Shown: piece after piece, positions 1 to 10,748 of the stretch | Layout of the letters: every line of letters begins with the position of its first letter | Position numbering within the stretch: the first letter of the stretch is position 1 | The notes under the pieces: generated by a model | Told to the model about the DNA's origin: nothing | The model's input: only the letters and a program-made list of their open reading frames with translations | Database searches by the model: none | Position numbers and translations under genes: made by a program | DNA from: Pseudomonas fluorescens Q2-87 | GTDB lineage: Bacteria > Pseudomonadota > Gammaproteobacteria > Pseudomonadales > Pseudomonadaceae | Assembly: GCF_000281895.1 (NCBI RefSeq) | Contig: NZ_CM001558.1 | Coordinates: 2,050,556-2,114,555, forward strand | DNA: 64,000 bases | Reading direction: 5' to 3'

Positions 1-157
1 GGATCGTCATGAGCCGGATTCAGGGGAAATTAACTATCCGTTTTTGTTCGAGTTGATGGATGAGTTGGGGTATGACGGCTGGGTCGGCTGCGAGTATCGC
101 CCTCGGGGGGATACTTCGGTTGGGCTGAAATGGTTGCGCGACTGGAACGCACGCTGA
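1..157 (+). CDS. hyi: Hydroxypyruvate isomerase family protein, 3' end only
   Basis: The last 51 codons of a gene that enters from the left edge; reading starts at base 2 and stops at the TGA at 155-157. The visible tail contains [12 protein letters not shown] and, a few residues on, GLKWLRDW, which match the C-terminus of the Hyi/OtnI branch of xylose-isomerase-like TIM-barrel proteins, where a conserved Glu (here in GCEY) is a metal ligand. Members interconvert hydroxypyruvate and tartronate semialdehyde in glyoxylate/allantoin use, or act on 2-keto sugar acids. The start, the full length and the rest of the operon lie outside the window, so the precise substrate is open. Confidence 0.7.
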   Translation, partial: DRHEPDSGEINYPFLFELMDELGYDGWVGCEYRPRGDTSVGLKWLRDWNAR

Positions 158-162
158 GTTTT

Positions 163-252
163 TGTGGGAGCGGGCTTGCTCGCGAAAGCGGTGGGTCTGC
201 TTGGATTGATTTTGAATGTGCGACCGTCATCGCGAGCAGGCTCGCTCCCACA
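163..252. repeat. REP inverted pair (BIME), TGTGGGAGCGGGC family
   Basis: TGTGGGAGCGGGCTTGCTCG at the left is mirrored by CGCGAGCAGGCTCGCTCCCA at the right across a spacer of about 40 nt. The same element recurs at least seven more times in the window, always between genes. It lies just after the hyi stop codon. Confidence 0.9.
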
Positions 253-295
253 GTGGATCATCGGTAGCGAAATATCCGGGCATGACACAAATCCC

Positions 296-332
296 CTGTG
301 GAAGCGAGCCTGCTCGCGATAGCGGTGGGTCG
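296..332. repeat. Single REP element
   Basis: CTGTGGAAGCGAGCCTGCTC followed by GCGATAGCGGTGGGTC: one half of the same REP family without its inverted partner. Confidence 0.75.
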
Positions 333-560
333 GCTATGCAGCCCTCACGGCAGCAGCAGTTCGATACCCTGCTTGCGGATGCCATCAGCGGCGGCCGGTG
401 CGAGGGCGTTGTCCATGCATCGGCGCCTATACCGAAGAGCAGCTATTGGCATGGACGGCTGATGCGGCTGCGGATGGCTATTACACACCGATGCGTTCAT
501 GACTTGGAGCAAGAGAGGCCGGTCACGGGTTCTGAAGAATCCATCATCCCTCAAACGCAA

Positions 561-583
561 AAACGGCACCGAAGGTGCCGTTT
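561..583 (-). terminator. Rho-independent terminator of the nuo operon
   Basis: The stem AAACGGCACC / GGTGCCGTTT has a three-base loop. Read on the minus strand it is followed by TTTTTGCGTTT. It lies about 30 nt beyond the nuoN stop codon, as expected for the end of the operon. Confidence 0.85.
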
Positions 584-611
584 ATGTTTTCTGCAATCTA
601 CCGCTACACGA

Positions 612-2075
612 TCAACCCGCCAACCCCGACTGTTGAACCAACGTCAGCAACGGCTGCGGATACACACCGAGGAAGAACGCCAGTACGGCGATGGCCAGCA
701 GCATCACGCCGCCTGCCTTCTGTTCCCAGTGCAGCTCGGCATCGTGGCGACGCAGGTTCGGTTCCATCAGGTAGAGGGTGACCATCACGCGCAGGTAGTA
801 GAACACGCCGATGGCGCTGCCCAGCACCAGGGAGCCGACCAGCCACCATTGGTGAGCCTCGACGCCGGTGGCGATGATGTAGAACTTGCCGATGAAGCCG
901 GCGGTCAGCGGGATGCCGGCCAGGGACAGCATCATCACGGTCAGCACGGCGGTCAGGTACGGACGGCGCCAGAACAGGCCGCGGTATTCGTACAGGGCGT
1001 CGGCGTCGCGGCCGTTGTACGGCGAGGACATCAGGGTGATCACGCCGAAGGCGCCGAGGCTGGTGATCACGTAGGTGACCAGGTACACGCCGATGGCTTC
1101 CACGGCCAGGCCCTTGCTGGCGATCAGGGCGATCAGCAGGTAACCGAAGTGGGCGATGGACGAGTAACCCAGCAGACGCTTGAGGTTGCTCTGGGTCAGC
1201 GCCAGCAGGTTGCCGAACAGGATCGACGCAATGGCGATGATGGTCAGTACGTTGCTCAGCACACCGCTGCTGGCCACTGGCGAGATCTGGAACAGACGCA
1301 CCATCACCGCGAACACCGCCACTTTCGATGCCGTAGCCAGGAACGCCGCCACCGGCGCCGGGGCGCCTTCGTAGACGTCCGGGGTCCAGAGATGGAAGGG
1401 CACCAGCGACAGCTTGAACGCCAGGCCGATCAGCATCATGCCCAGGCCCAGTTGGGCGATTGGGCTAGGCAGGCCGGTGGTCGCCAGGGCCTGGCCGATA
1501 CCGACGAAGCTCAGGGTGCCGGCTTCGGCGTAGAGCAGGGCCATACCGAACAACAGGAACGCGGAACCGGCGGCCGACAGCACCATGTACTTGATGCCGG
1601 CTTCCAGGGAGCGCTTGTTGAAGAAGGCGTAGGCCACCAGGCCGTAGACCGGTACCGACAGCAGTTCCAGGCCGATGAACAGGCTGGCCAGGTGCTGCGC
1701 GCTGACCAGGACCAGGCCACCGGCGGCGGCCATCAGGATCAGCAGGTACAGTTCTTCGCGGTTACCCGGGTAACCCGAACCGCCATCGCCGAGGTAGGCG
1801 TGGGCGAGGGTGACACAGGCCAGGGTGGCGACCAGGATCAGCGCCATGTACAGGCAGGCGAAGCTGTCGATCTGTATCAGTGGGGTGACTGCCAGCGGTG
1901 CGACTTTCAAGGCCGGCAGGATCGACAACAGGGCCAGGTTCAGCCCCGCCACCGACAGCAGGAAGGTCTGTGAGTGATTGCGCCGCCAGGCGATCGCCAG
2001 CATCACCACGATGATCGTGGCGCTGGTGATCAACAGCGGTGCAAGCGCGATAAAGTGTTGAATCGTGAATTCCAT
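612..2075 (-). CDS. nuoN: NADH-quinone oxidoreductase subunit N
   Basis: 487-residue membrane subunit of complex I, one of three antiporter-like proton channels (with NuoL and NuoM) in the inner-membrane arm. The sequence is almost entirely hydrophobic helices; the essential first-channel glutamate is seen in FIGLELLS (Glu137). An upstream in-frame extension exists, but the ATG at 2075 gives the canonical MEFTIQHF start, 7 nt after the nuoM stop. It is the last gene of the operon and is followed by the terminator at 561-583. Confidence 0.97.
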   Translation of the reverse strand: MEFTIQHFIALAPLLITSATIIVVMLAIAWRRNHSQTFLLSVAGLNLALLSILPALKVAPLAVTPLIQIDSFACLYMALILVATLACVTLAHAYLGDGGSGYPGNREELYLLILMAAAGGLVLVSAQHLASLFIGLELLSVPVYGLVAYAFFNKRSLEAGIKYMVLSAAGSAFLLFGMALLYAEAGTLSFVGIGQALATTGLPSPIAQLGLGMMLIGLAFKLSLVPFHLWTPDVYEGAPAPVAAFLATASKVAVFAVMVRLFQISPVASSGVLSNVLTIIAIASILFGNLLALTQSNLKRLLGYSSIAHFGYLLIALIASKGLAVEAIGVYLVTYVITSLGAFGVITLMSSPYNGRDADALYEYRGLFWRRPYLTAVLTVMMLSLAGIPLTAGFIGKFYIIATGVEAHQWWLVGSLVLGSAIGVFYYLRVMVTLYLMEPNLRRHDAELHWEQKAGGVMLLAIAVLAFFLGVYPQPLLTLVQQSGLAG

Positions 2076-2082
2076 AGCGCTC

Positions 2083-3615
2083 TTACCGGGCCGAAGCGAG
2101 TTGAGAGAAGGCGGTGCCAAGCCACTGCTGCACGCCATGCATCGTGGCGGCAGAAGTGTCGAGGAACGGCTGCGGGGAAACGCCGAGGTAAACCAGCAGC
2201 ACCGCAAGGCCGAGCACCATGATCAGTTCGCGACCATCCATGCCACGCAACACTTCGTCCGACTTGGACGGGCCGAAGTAGGCACGGTGGATCATGATCA
2301 GCGAGTAGACCGAACCGAACACCAGGCCAGAAGTAGCGATGGCAGTGATCCATGGGGCGCTGACGAACGAGCCGATCAGGATCAGGAACTCGCCGACGAA
2401 GTTGCCGGTACCCGGCAGGCCCAGGGAAGCGGCCGCGAAGAACAGGCTGATGGCCGGCAGGTAAGCGATGCGCGACCACAGGCCACCCATCTCACGCATG
2501 TCCCGGGTGTGCAGGCGTTCGTACAATTGGCCGCTGAGGATAAACAGCGCCGCCGCCGACAGACCGTGAGCCAGCATCTGGATCACCGCGCCTTGCAAGG
2601 CCAGCTGGCTGCCGGAGTAGATCCCGATCAGCACGAAACCCATGTGCGAGACGCTGGAAAACGCGATCAGGCGCTTGATGTCGGTCTGGGCGAACGCCAG
2701 GAACGCACCGTAGAAAATCCCGATCAGGCCCAGGGTCATGGCAATCGGCGCGAACTCGGCCGAGGCATTGGGGAACAGCGGCAGGGCAAAGCGCAGCAGG
2801 CCGTAGGCGGCCGTCTTCAACAGGATACCGGCCAGGTCCACGGAACCGGCGGTCGGCGCCTGGGCGTGGGCATCCGGCAACCAGGAGTGGAACGGCACCA
2901 CCGGCAGCTTCACCGCAAAGGCGATGAAGAAGCCGAGCATCAGCACGTACTCGGTGGTCTTGGACATCTGCACTTTCAACAGGTCGGCGTAATTGAACGT
3001 AATCACGCCGGTGTTGTTGAAGTTGACCAGCACCAGCCCAAGGATCGCCACCAACATGATCAGGCCGGAAGCCTGGGTGAAGATGAAGAACTTGGTCGCC
3101 GCGTAGATCCGGGTTTTCTTGCCGTCCGAAGAACTGTGACCCCAGAGCGCGATGAGGAAGTACATCGGCACCAGCATCATTTCCCAGAAGAAGAAGAACA
3201 TGAACAGGTCCAGCGCCAGGAACACGCCGATGACGCCGCCCAGGATCCACATCAGGTTCAGGTGGAAGAAGCCGACGTGACGCTGGATCTCTTTCCAGGA
3301 GCAGAGTACCGAGAGGATACCCAGCAGACCAGTCAGCAGGATCATCAACAGCGACAGGCCGTCGAGGGCCAGGTGAACGCTGATGCCGAAGCGCGCGATC
3401 CAGACGTGCTTGAACTCAAGCGCCCAGGTCGGATCGGCGCCAGGGGCCGGAGCAAATGAATAGTCGCCGGTCGCCCACAGCCAGAGGCCGAGCGCGAGTT
3501 CCAGGGACATGGTCAGCAGCGCAATCCAGCGCGGGAGCGTGGAGCTGGAACGCTCCGCGATCCAGCACAGCAGGCCGCCGATGAAGGGGATCAGGATTAG
3601 CCAGGGCAGAATCAT
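2083..3615 (-). CDS. nuoM: NADH-quinone oxidoreductase subunit M
   Basis: 510 residues, the usual length for NuoM, a 14-helix antiporter-like proton-pumping subunit of the complex I membrane arm. The key glutamate sits in [13 protein letters not shown] (Glu145), and [10 protein letters not shown] and [16 protein letters not shown] helices are present. It lies between nuoL (39-nt gap) and nuoN (7-nt gap) on the same transcript. The N-terminus [14 protein letters not shown] is standard, so the start is secure. Confidence 0.98.
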   Translation of the reverse strand: MILPWLILIPFIGGLLCWIAERSSSTLPRWIALLTMSLELALGLWLWATGDYSFAPAPGADPTWALEFKHVWIARFGISVHLALDGLSLLMILLTGLLGILSVLCSWKEIQRHVGFFHLNLMWILGGVIGVFLALDLFMFFFFWEMMLVPMYFLIALWGHSSSDGKKTRIYAATKFFIFTQASGLIMLVAILGLVLVNFNNTGVITFNYADLLKVQMSKTTEYVLMLGFFIAFAVKLPVVPFHSWLPDAHAQAPTAGSVDLAGILLKTAAYGLLRFALPLFPNASAEFAPIAMTLGLIGIFYGAFLAFAQTDIKRLIAFSSVSHMGFVLIGIYSGSQLALQGAVIQMLAHGLSAAALFILSGQLYERLHTRDMREMGGLWSRIAYLPAISLFFAAASLGLPGTGNFVGEFLILIGSFVSAPWITAIATSGLVFGSVYSLIMIHRAYFGPSKSDEVLRGMDGRELIMVLGLAVLLVYLGVSPQPFLDTSAATMHGVQQWLGTAFSQLASAR

Positions 3616-3654
3616 GACGGGCTCGTTTCCTTTCGCAAGTTCGCAAGGTTCATA

Positions 3655-5508
3655 TCAGACCGCTACCAGCACGATGGCGCCGATAACCAGCACGGCGCCA
3701 GCCGCCATGGAAGCCGCATACCAACGCAGTTGACCGGTCTCGGTACGGCTCAGGGCAGTGTGGCCGCCCTTGGCCATGCGCGGGATCAGGCCAATGGTCT
3801 GGTCGAGCGGGTCTTTGCGCAGAATGTGGCTGATCGCAAGGTATGGCTTGACGAACAGTTTGTCGTAGATCCAATCGAAGCCCCAGGCGGCGAACCACCA
3901 GGCCGACAGGAACCGCCCGATGCCGCTGTTGGCGATGGCCGTGACGAAACGGCGCTTGCCCAGGAACAGCAGGGCCGCCAGCAGGATACCCGCCAGGGCG
4001 ATGGCACCCGAGGCGATTTCCAGGCTGTGCTTGGCTTCGCCACCGGCATGGCCGACGCTTTGCGGCAGCACATCGGCCAGCGGTGGGGTGATCATGGCGC
4101 CGACGAACGTCGACAGCACGATCAGCACCGACAGCGGCAGCCAATGGGCAATGCCATGGCCGGCGTGGGCTTCGGTCTTGGCTTCACCATGGAACGCGAT
4201 GAAGATCAGGCGGAAGGTGTACAGCGAGGTCATGAACGCACCCACCAGGCCGGCGTACAGCAGGCCTTGGTTACCGCTGGCGAACGCTTCCCAGAGGATC
4301 TCGTCCTTGGAGTAGAAACCGGCAGTGACCAGTGGCAGGGCCGCGAGGGCCGCGCCGCCAACGATGAAGCTGGCGTAGGCCAACGGCAGTTTCTTCCACA
4401 GGCCGCCCATCTTGAAGATGTTCTGCTCGTGGTGGCAGGCAACGATCACCGCACCGGAGGCAAGGAACAGCAGGGCCTTGAAGAAGGCGTGGGTCATCAG
4501 GTGGAAGATCGCGCCTTCCCAGGCACCCACGCCCAGGGCCAGGAACATGTAGCCGATCTGGCTCATGGTCGAGTAGGCGAGGATACGCTTGATGTCGGTC
4601 TGGACCAGGGCGGCAAAGCCGGCCAGTACCAAGGTCACGCCACCCACGATGCCCACCAGGTGCAGGATATCCGGCGCCAGGGCGAACAGGCCGTGGGTAC
4701 GGGCGATCAGGTAGACACCGGCGGTCACCATGGTCGCGGCGTGGATCAGTGCCGAGACCGGGGTAGGGCCGGCCATCGCGTCCGCGAGCCAGGTTTGCAG
4801 TGGCAGTTGCGCCGATTTACCGACAGCACCACCGAGCAGCATCAGGGTAGCCAATACGATCCAGAAGTCGCCGACCTTGAAGTGCTCCGGCGCCTTGACC
4901 AGCAGTTCCTGGATATTCAGCGTGCCCAGTTGCTGGAACAGGATGAACAGGCCGATGGCCATGAACACGTCGCCGATCCGGGTCACGATGAACGCCTTGA
5001 GCGCTGCGTTACCGTTGTTGCGGTTGCTGTAGTAGAAACCGATCAGCAGGTATGAGCACAGGCCCACGCCTTCCCACCCGAAGTACAGGAACAACAAGTT
5101 ATCGCCGAGCACCAGGAACAGCATGCTGGCGATGAACAGGTTGGTGTAGGCGAAGAAGCGCGAGTAACCGGCTTCACCGCGCATGTACCAGGAGGCGAAC
5201 AGGTGGATCAGGAAACCCACGCCGACCACCACGCCGAGCATGGTCACCGACAGGCCGTCCAGGTAAAGGGCGAAGTTGGGCGTGAAGCCTTCCACCGCCA
5301 TCCACCGCCACAGCACCTGCACGAACACACCGCCTTCAGGCGCAGCGACGTTGAATTGCCAGATCACGTAGGCCGTGACGAGGGCAGACAGGCCGATGGA
5401 ACCCACGCCAACCAGCGCCGAAAGGTTTTCCGACCAGCGTCCACGGGAGAACGACAGCAGCAGGAAACCGATGAGGGGAAATACGAAAGTCAAAAAGAGA
5501 AAGTTCAT
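3655..5508 (-). CDS. nuoL: NADH-quinone oxidoreductase subunit L
   Basis: 617 residues. NuoL is the distal antiporter-like proton channel of complex I; its long C-terminal lateral helix lies along the membrane arm. The conserved [18 protein letters not shown] helix carries Glu146, equivalent to the essential E. coli Glu144, and [15 protein letters not shown] is the second conserved channel segment. The start ATG overlaps the nuoK stop by four bases (ATGA), implying translational coupling. Confidence 0.98.
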
Positions 5509-5813
5509 CCGCGCATCTCGCTGGCAGCGTCGATATCGAGAGTGTGGAAGCGGCGGTACAGCTGCAACAGGATCGCCAGGCCGATACTGGCCTCGGCGGC
5601 TGCCAGGCTGATCACCAGGATGAACATGATCTGTCCATCCGGCTGCGCCCAGCGAGCGCCCGCGACGATGAAGGCCAGGGCGGAGGCATTCATCATGACC
5701 TCCAGGCTCATCAGCACGAACAGAATGTTGCGGCGGACCATCAGGCCGACCAGACCGAGACAGAACAGGATGCCGGCAACCGCCAGACCATGCTCGAGAG
5801 GGATAGCAGGCAT
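5505..5813 (-). CDS. nuoK: NADH-quinone oxidoreductase subunit K
   Basis: 102 residues, three predicted helices; a small membrane subunit on the proton path between the quinone site and the antiporter-like subunits. Two intramembrane glutamates, Glu38 (LMSLEVM) and Glu74 (AAAEASIG), match the essential pair of the family. The ATG at 5813 gives [14 protein letters not shown], the normal Pseudomonas N-terminus; the longer reading frame upstream runs into nuoJ and is rejected. It overlaps nuoL by ATGA. Confidence 0.97.
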
Positions 5814-5817
5814 GTGA

Positions 5818-6318
5818 TTACTCCTTCGCCTCGTTACGGCCCAAATGGAACGCCGTGACGGCTGCGGCAAGCAGCAGCATCGAGGCGAGTTCGACCACCA
5901 GCAGGTACGGACCGAACAGGCTGATGCCCACGGCCTTGGCGCCTACGGTGGTGTGGCCGATGGCCTGGCCGCTCTGGTGAGCGAACAGCACATACAGCAG
6001 TTCACCCAGCAGCAGGGCGGACAAGATCACCGGTCCGGCCCAGATGCCAGGCTTGAGCCATGAACGTTCCTGCTGGACCGCGGCCGGGCCGAGGTTGAGC
6101 ATCATCACCACGAACACGAACAGCACCATGATGGCGCCGGCGTAGGCGATCACTTCCAGGGCACCGGCAAACGGCGCGCCGAGGGCGAAGAAGGTCATGG
6201 CCACGGCGATCAGCGAAATGATCAGGTAGAGCAGGGCGTGCACGGGGTTGGTGTTGGTGACCACACGAAGCGTGGACACCACCGCGATACCCGATGCGAA
6301 ATAGAAAGCGAATTCCAT
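5818..6318 (-). CDS. nuoJ: NADH-quinone oxidoreductase subunit J
   Basis: 166 residues, five hydrophobic helices. NuoJ lies near the quinone chamber, and its third helix links quinone chemistry to proton transfer; the conserved segment [20 protein letters not shown] is intact. GGAAGAAAG precedes the ATG. The gene is 9 nt after nuoI and 4 nt before nuoK, tightly packed within the operon. Confidence 0.97.
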
Positions 6319-6327
6319 CTTTCTTCC

Positions 6328-6876
6328 TTAAGGCAGCAAGCTCTTCACGTTGATCGGTTCGGCTTCGTTCTGCGCGGCGCCTTTTGGCTTACCGGCAATG
6401 GCCATACCTGCAACACGATAGAAGTTGTAATCAGGGTTTTTACCGGGACCGGAAATCAGCAGATCTTCTTTCTCGTACACCAGGTCCTGACGTTTGAACT
6501 CGGCCATTTCGAAATCCGGCGTGAGCTGGATCGCGGTGGTCGGGCACGCTTCCTCGCAGAGGCCGCAGAAAATGCAGCGCGAGAAGTTGATGCGGAAGAA
6601 GTCCGGGTACCAGCGACCATCTTCGGTTTCAGCTTTCTGCAGCGAGATGCAACCCACCGGGCAAGCCACGGCACACAGGTTGCAGGCTACGCAGCGTTCT
6701 TCGCCGTCGGGGTCGCGGGTCAGGACGATGCGGCCGCGGTAACGCGGTGCCAGGTAGACCGGCTCTTCCGGGTACTGCAGGGTGTCGCGCTTGCGAAAGC
6801 CATGACCGAAGATCATGACCAGGCTTCGCAGTTGGGTACCGGTACCCTTAACGATGTCGCCAATATATTTGAACAT
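6328..6876 (-). CDS. nuoI: NADH-quinone oxidoreductase subunit I, 2x[4Fe-4S]
   Basis: 182 residues. NuoI carries clusters N6a and N6b, which pass electrons from NuoG towards NuoB. Two full ferredoxin motifs are seen: [12 protein letters not shown] (Cys62, 65, 68, 72) and [12 protein letters not shown] (Cys101, 104, 107, 111). The amphipathic N-terminus ([11 protein letters not shown]) fits its position at the membrane surface. It is 11 nt downstream of nuoH. Confidence 0.98.
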   Translation of the reverse strand: MFKYIGDIVKGTGTQLRSLVMIFGHGFRKRDTLQYPEEPVYLAPRYRGRIVLTRDPDGEERCVACNLCAVACPVGCISLQKAETEDGRWYPDFFRINFSRCIFCGLCEEACPTTAIQLTPDFEMAEFKRQDLVYEKEDLLISGPGKNPDYNFYRVAGMAIAGKPKGAAQNEAEPINVKSLLP

Positions 6877-6887
6877 GGGTCAAATCC

Positions 6888-7895
6888 TCACTGAACCGCG
6901 GCCGCAGGCGCGTTCATCAAAACGATCGCAGCGGTCACCAGCATGTTGATCAGGGTCAGCGGCAGGCAGAATTTCCAGCTGAAGTCCATCACCTGGTCGT
7001 AGCGCGGGCGCGGGATAGAGGCGCGCAGCAGGACGAACAGCATGATGAAGAACGCGGTCTTCAGGGCGAACCAGACGAAGGACAGTTGCGGCAGAATGCC
7101 GAACGGACCGTGCCAGCCACCGAAGAACAGCGTGACCAGCAGCGCCGAGATCAGGATGATGCCGATGTACTCGCCGACGAAGAACATGCCCCATTTCATG
7201 CCGGCATATTCAATGTGGTAACCGTCGGCCAGTTCCTGCTCCGCTTCCGGCTGGTCGAAGGGGTGACGGTGAGTCACGGCCACGCCAGCGATGAAGAACG
7301 TACAGAAACCGAAGAACTGCGGAATGATGAACCACAGGTTCTGGGCCTGGTACTCGACGATGTCGCGCATGTTGAACGACCCGGCCTGGATCACGATGCC
7401 CATGAGCGCCAGGCCCATGAACACTTCGTAGGACACGGTCTGGGCCGAAGCCCGCAGGCTGCCGAGCAGGGCGAACTTGTTGTTGCTCGACCAGCCGGCG
7501 AACAGCACCGCATACACCGACAGGCCGGCCATGGCGAAGAAGAACAGCAGGCCGATGTTCAGGTCCGCCACGCCCCAGGTCGGGGTGATCGGGATGATCG
7601 CGAAGGCGATCAGCAAGGCGCTCATGGCCACGACCGGTGCCAGGGTGAAGATCACCTTGTCGGCAAACGGTGGCGTCCAGTCTTCCTTGAAGAACATCTT
7701 GATCATGTCGGCGGCGATCTGGAACATGCCGAACGGGCCGACGCGGTTCGGACCGTAGCGGTCCTGCCACCAGCCCAGCAGGCGACGTTCGACGAAGCTC
7801 AACAGTGCGCCTGCGACCACCACGGCCAGCAGGATCACGATGGCCTTGAGGACCGTCAGGATCACATCGATCACTTCAGGGGTGAACCAGCTCAT
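6888..7895 (-). CDS. nuoH: NADH-quinone oxidoreductase subunit H
   Basis: 335 residues. NuoH anchors the peripheral arm to the membrane and forms most of the ubiquinone chamber. The acidic loop [15 protein letters not shown] and the N-terminal [18 protein letters not shown] loop are hallmarks of the family. The start ATG overlaps the nuoG stop (ATGA). Confidence 0.98.
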   Translation of the reverse strand: MSWFTPEVIDVILTVLKAIVILLAVVVAGALLSFVERRLLGWWQDRYGPNRVGPFGMFQIAADMIKMFFKEDWTPPFADKVIFTLAPVVAMSALLIAFAIIPITPTWGVADLNIGLLFFFAMAGLSVYAVLFAGWSSNNKFALLGSLRASAQTVSYEVFMGLALMGIVIQAGSFNMRDIVEYQAQNLWFIIPQFFGFCTFFIAGVAVTHRHPFDQPEAEQELADGYHIEYAGMKWGMFFVGEYIGIILISALLVTLFFGGWHGPFGILPQLSFVWFALKTAFFIMLFVLLRASIPRPRYDQVMDFSWKFCLPLTLINMLVTAAIVLMNAPAAAVQ

Positions 7896-10606
7896 TGCGC
7901 TGCCTCCTGCAGACCGTCGACGGTTTTGCCGAAAATCGCCGGTGGGATGCCCGCCAGGCCAGCCGGCAGGGCCACCAGGCCGGCGCCGAGTTCTTCATTG
8001 ATGCGCAGCGGCAGGCGCAAGGTCTGGCCGGCCACGTTCAGGCTCAGCAAGGCACCATCGTTGACGCCCAGGCGGTCGGCTTCGGACTTGGCCAGCGACA
8101 CGTAGGCGGCCGGGATGCGTTCTTGCACCGGTGCGGCCTTGGAAGAGTTCTCTTCGCTGCCGAACAGGTGATGGAACGGCACGACTTGCCAAGTGCCCGG
8201 TGCCGGGTTGAAGGCGCGAGGAACGCTGGCGAACCAGCTCAGGCCATCACCTTGGCTTTCGATCAGGCGCGTGCCCGGGTCGCCAGCACGCAGGTGACCA
8301 CCGACTTCGTCCTGGAACTTGTTCCAGGCCTGCGGCGAGTTCCAGCCCGGCGACCAGGCGAACGGCACTTGCGAGCGCGGTTCGGCGGAGCCCGAGTAAC
8401 CTTCCATGGAGAACGAGAACGCGGTGTCCTTGTCCTGGGAGGTACGGGGTTCGTGGACGCTGATGTCGGCGCGCATCGCGGTGCGACCGGAGTAGCGCAG
8501 CGGTTCGCGCGCCAGTTTCAGGCCCTTGATGCGGAACGAGGCCGATGGCGCCGCATCGACGATGCGAGCCAGTTGCGGGCTGCTCGAAGCGACGGCGGCG
8601 GTGACGTGGTCCAGTTGCGTCCAGTCGATCGGCTGGTTCAGCAGGGTGGCGCGCAGGGCGTGCAGCCAGCGCCAGCCCTCGTGGACCAGGATGCTGGCGT
8701 CCAGGTAAGTCGGATCGAATACCTGGAAGAAGCGCTGGGCGCGACCTTCCTGGCTGACCAATGTACCGTCGCCTTCGGCGAAGCTCGCCGCCGGCAGCAC
8801 CAGGTGGGCGCGGTCGGTGGTGGCGGTTTTCTGGTGGTCGGCGACGATCACCACTTTCGCGGCGTTCAGGGCGGCGTCCACACGGGCTCTGTCGGTGCGG
8901 GTGTACAGGTCGTTTTCCAGCACCACGAGGGCGTCGGCACTGCCGTCGATCACCGCTTGCAGGGCGGCGTCCACCGATTCGCCACCGAGCATGGCCAGGC
9001 CGAGGCTGTTGGCTTCCGGCACGATCAGGCTGATGGAACCGTTCTTCTCGCGCAGCTTCAAGGCCTTGGCGATGTTGGCGGCGGCTTCGATCAGCGCCTT
9101 GGAACCCAGGGAGGTGCCGGCGATGATCAATGGACGCTTGGCCGCCAGCAGGGCGTCGGCAATGCGTTGGGCGAGGGCGGCTGCTTCGCTGTCCAGGCCT
9201 TCGACGGCCGGGGCGCTGGCGTCCAGGGCGTGAGCCACGGCGAAACCGATGCGCGCCAGGTCGTCAGGAGCGGCGTGGACGCATTCTTCGGCCACATCGT
9301 CGAGCTTGGTTTCGGCGAGGCTGGCGATGAACAGCGGATTCAACGCGTGCTGGCCGATGTTCTTCACGGCGGCGTCGAGCCACGGTTGGACGCGCATGGC
9401 GTCGGCCATGTCTTCGGCCTTGCCCTTGACCGACTGGCGCAGGGCCAGGGCCATGCGGGCGGCGGTCTGGGTCAGGTCTTCGCCAAGGACGAACACGGCG
9501 TCGTGGTCTTCGATGTCGCGCATCGTCGGCACGGGCAGTGGGCTGTCCTTGAGCACTTGCAGCACCAGGCGGATGCGTTCCAGCTCGCCGGCTTCGATGC
9601 CACTGTAGAAGTGCTCGGCGCCGACCAGTTCACGCAGGGCGTAGTTGCTTTCCAGGCTGGCCCGTGGCGAACCGATGCCGACGATGTTGCGGCCGCGCAG
9701 CAGCTCGGCAGCCTTGTCCAGCGCTTCGTCCAGGCTCAGCTTGGCGCCGTTGGCCAGCAACGGTTGGCGTGGACGATCGGTGCGGTTGACGTAGCCATAG
9801 CCAAAACGGCCACGGTCACACAGGAAGTACTGGTTCACCGAACCGTTGAAGCGGTTTTCGATGCGACGCAGTTCACCGTAGCGCTCACCCGGGGAGATGT
9901 TGCAACCGCTGGAGCAGCCATGGCAGATGCTCGGCGAGAACTGCATGTCCCACTTGCGGTTGTAGCGCTCGGAGTGGGTCTTGTCGGTGAACACACCGGT
10001 CGGGCAGACCTCGGTGAGGTTGCCGGAAAACTCGCTTTCCAGGGTGCCGTCTTCAACGCGACCGAAGTACACGTTGTCGTGGGCACCGAACACACCCAGG
10101 TCGGTGCCGCCGGCGTAGTCCTTGTAGAAACGCACGCAACGGTAGCAGGCGATGCAGCGGTTCATCTCGTGGGAGATGAACGGACCGAGGTCCTGGTTCT
10201 GGTGGGTGCGCTTGGTGAAGCGATAACGGCGCTCGTTGTGGCCGGTCATCACCGTCATGTCTTGCAGGTGGCAGTGACCACCTTCCTCACAGACCGGGCA
10301 GTCGTGGGGGTGGTTGGTCATCAGCCATTCGACGACGCTGGCGCGAAACACTTTCGCTTCTTCGTCGTCGATGGAGATCCAGCTGCCGTCGGTGGCGGGG
10401 GTCATGCAGGACATGACGATCCGACCACGCTTGTCATTTTCGTCGGTGTACTGCTTGACCGCGCACTGGCGGCAAGCGCCAACGCTGCCAAGGGCGGGGT
10501 GCCAGCAGAAATAAGGAATGTCGAGGCCCAGCGACAGACATGCCTGTAACAGGTTGTCTGCGCCATCGACTTCGAGCTCTTTGCCGTCTACGTGGATAGT
10601 GGCCAT
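7892..10606 (-). CDS. nuoG: NADH-quinone oxidoreductase subunit G
   Basis: 904 residues. This is the large iron-sulfur subunit of the NADH-dehydrogenase module. Visible ligands: [2Fe-2S] N1b at Cys34, 45, 48 and 67; N5 at His100, Cys102, 105 and 111; N4 at Cys150, 153, 156 and 200; and the extra bacterial cluster N7 at Cys227, 230, 234 and 262, so N7 is retained as in E. coli. The rest is a molybdopterin-oxidoreductase-like fold without cofactor. Unlike the other nuo junctions, 142 nt separate it from nuoF, and that gap contains a strong hairpin. Confidence 0.98.
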   Translation of the reverse strand: MATIHVDGKELEVDGADNLLQACLSLGLDIPYFCWHPALGSVGACRQCAVKQYTDENDKRGRIVMSCMTPATDGSWISIDDEEAKVFRASVVEWLMTNHPHDCPVCEEGGHCHLQDMTVMTGHNERRYRFTKRTHQNQDLGPFISHEMNRCIACYRCVRFYKDYAGGTDLGVFGAHDNVYFGRVEDGTLESEFSGNLTEVCPTGVFTDKTHSERYNRKWDMQFSPSICHGCSSGCNISPGERYGELRRIENRFNGSVNQYFLCDRGRFGYGYVNRTDRPRQPLLANGAKLSLDEALDKAAELLRGRNIVGIGSPRASLESNYALRELVGAEHFYSGIEAGELERIRLVLQVLKDSPLPVPTMRDIEDHDAVFVLGEDLTQTAARMALALRQSVKGKAEDMADAMRVQPWLDAAVKNIGQHALNPLFIASLAETKLDDVAEECVHAAPDDLARIGFAVAHALDASAPAVEGLDSEAAALAQRIADALLAAKRPLIIAGTSLGSKALIEAAANIAKALKLREKNGSISLIVPEANSLGLAMLGGESVDAALQAVIDGSADALVVLENDLYTRTDRARVDAALNAAKVVIVADHQKTATTDRAHLVLPAASFAEGDGTLVSQEGRAQRFFQVFDPTYLDASILVHEGWRWLHALRATLLNQPIDWTQLDHVTAAVASSSPQLARIVDAAPSASFRIKGLKLAREPLRYSGRTAMRADISVHEPRTSQDKDTAFSFSMEGYSGSAEPRSQVPFAWSPGWNSPQAWNKFQDEVGGHLRAGDPGTRLIESQGDGLSWFASVPRAFNPAPGTWQVVPFHHLFGSEENSSKAAPVQERIPAAYVSLAKSEADRLGVNDGALLSLNVAGQTLRLPLRINEELGAGLVALPAGLAGIPPAIFGKTVDGLQEAAQ

Positions 10607-10709
10607 GGTTCAAAGTTCTTCGTTGGCCCGGTGTCAGCGGGCGTGGCTAATGGAATCTTGTTATTCGTCCGAATCCAAACAGCCTCGGTGAAAAGGCGTC
10701 ATCGGACGA

Positions 10710-10737
10710 AAGGCGAAGGGCACGGGCCCTTCGCCTT
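10710..10737 (-). promoter_or_regulatory. Hairpin between nuoF and nuoG
   Basis: A perfect 11-bp stem (AAGGCGAAGGG / CCCTTCGCCTT) with a six-base loop lies right after the nuoF stop codon. On the minus strand only a short T run follows it (TTTCG), so it is a poor terminator. It could be an RNA-processing or stability element, or a partial attenuator, separating the NuoEF part of the message from nuoG onward. Confidence 0.6.
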
Positions 10738-10748
10738 GTTAAGCGTCG

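Larger units (their letters stand above)
158..611. other. Intergenic DNA: REP pair, single REP, possible gene remnant, nuo terminator
   Basis: No intact gene is supported here. From left to right there is a REP inverted pair (163-252), a lone REP (296-332), a stretch of coding-like sequence (about 336-520), and the hairpin that ends the nuo operon (561-583). In the coding-like stretch, one plus frame reads IGAYTEEQLLAW near 440-475 and another reads DTLLADAISGGR near 364-400, which could be pieces of one protein broken by a frameshift. I cannot assign a family, and both pieces are short enough to be chance. Confidence 0.5.

Noticed and set aside
345..569. 74-codon minus frame overlapping the nuo terminator region
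   Set aside because: No similarity recognised, and it includes the terminator arm; the plus-strand frames here look at least as protein-like.
216..1973. 585-codon plus-strand frame, and other long frames opposite nuo, idh, ftsK and clpA
   Set aside because: They are Gln/His/Arg/Gly-rich antisense shadows of well-identified genes in GC-rich DNA and run through REP sequence.
10710..10737. Hairpin as a true nuo terminator after nuoF
   Set aside because: There is no proper T run on the minus strand, and complex I requires nuoG-N downstream; kept as a processing or attenuation candidate.
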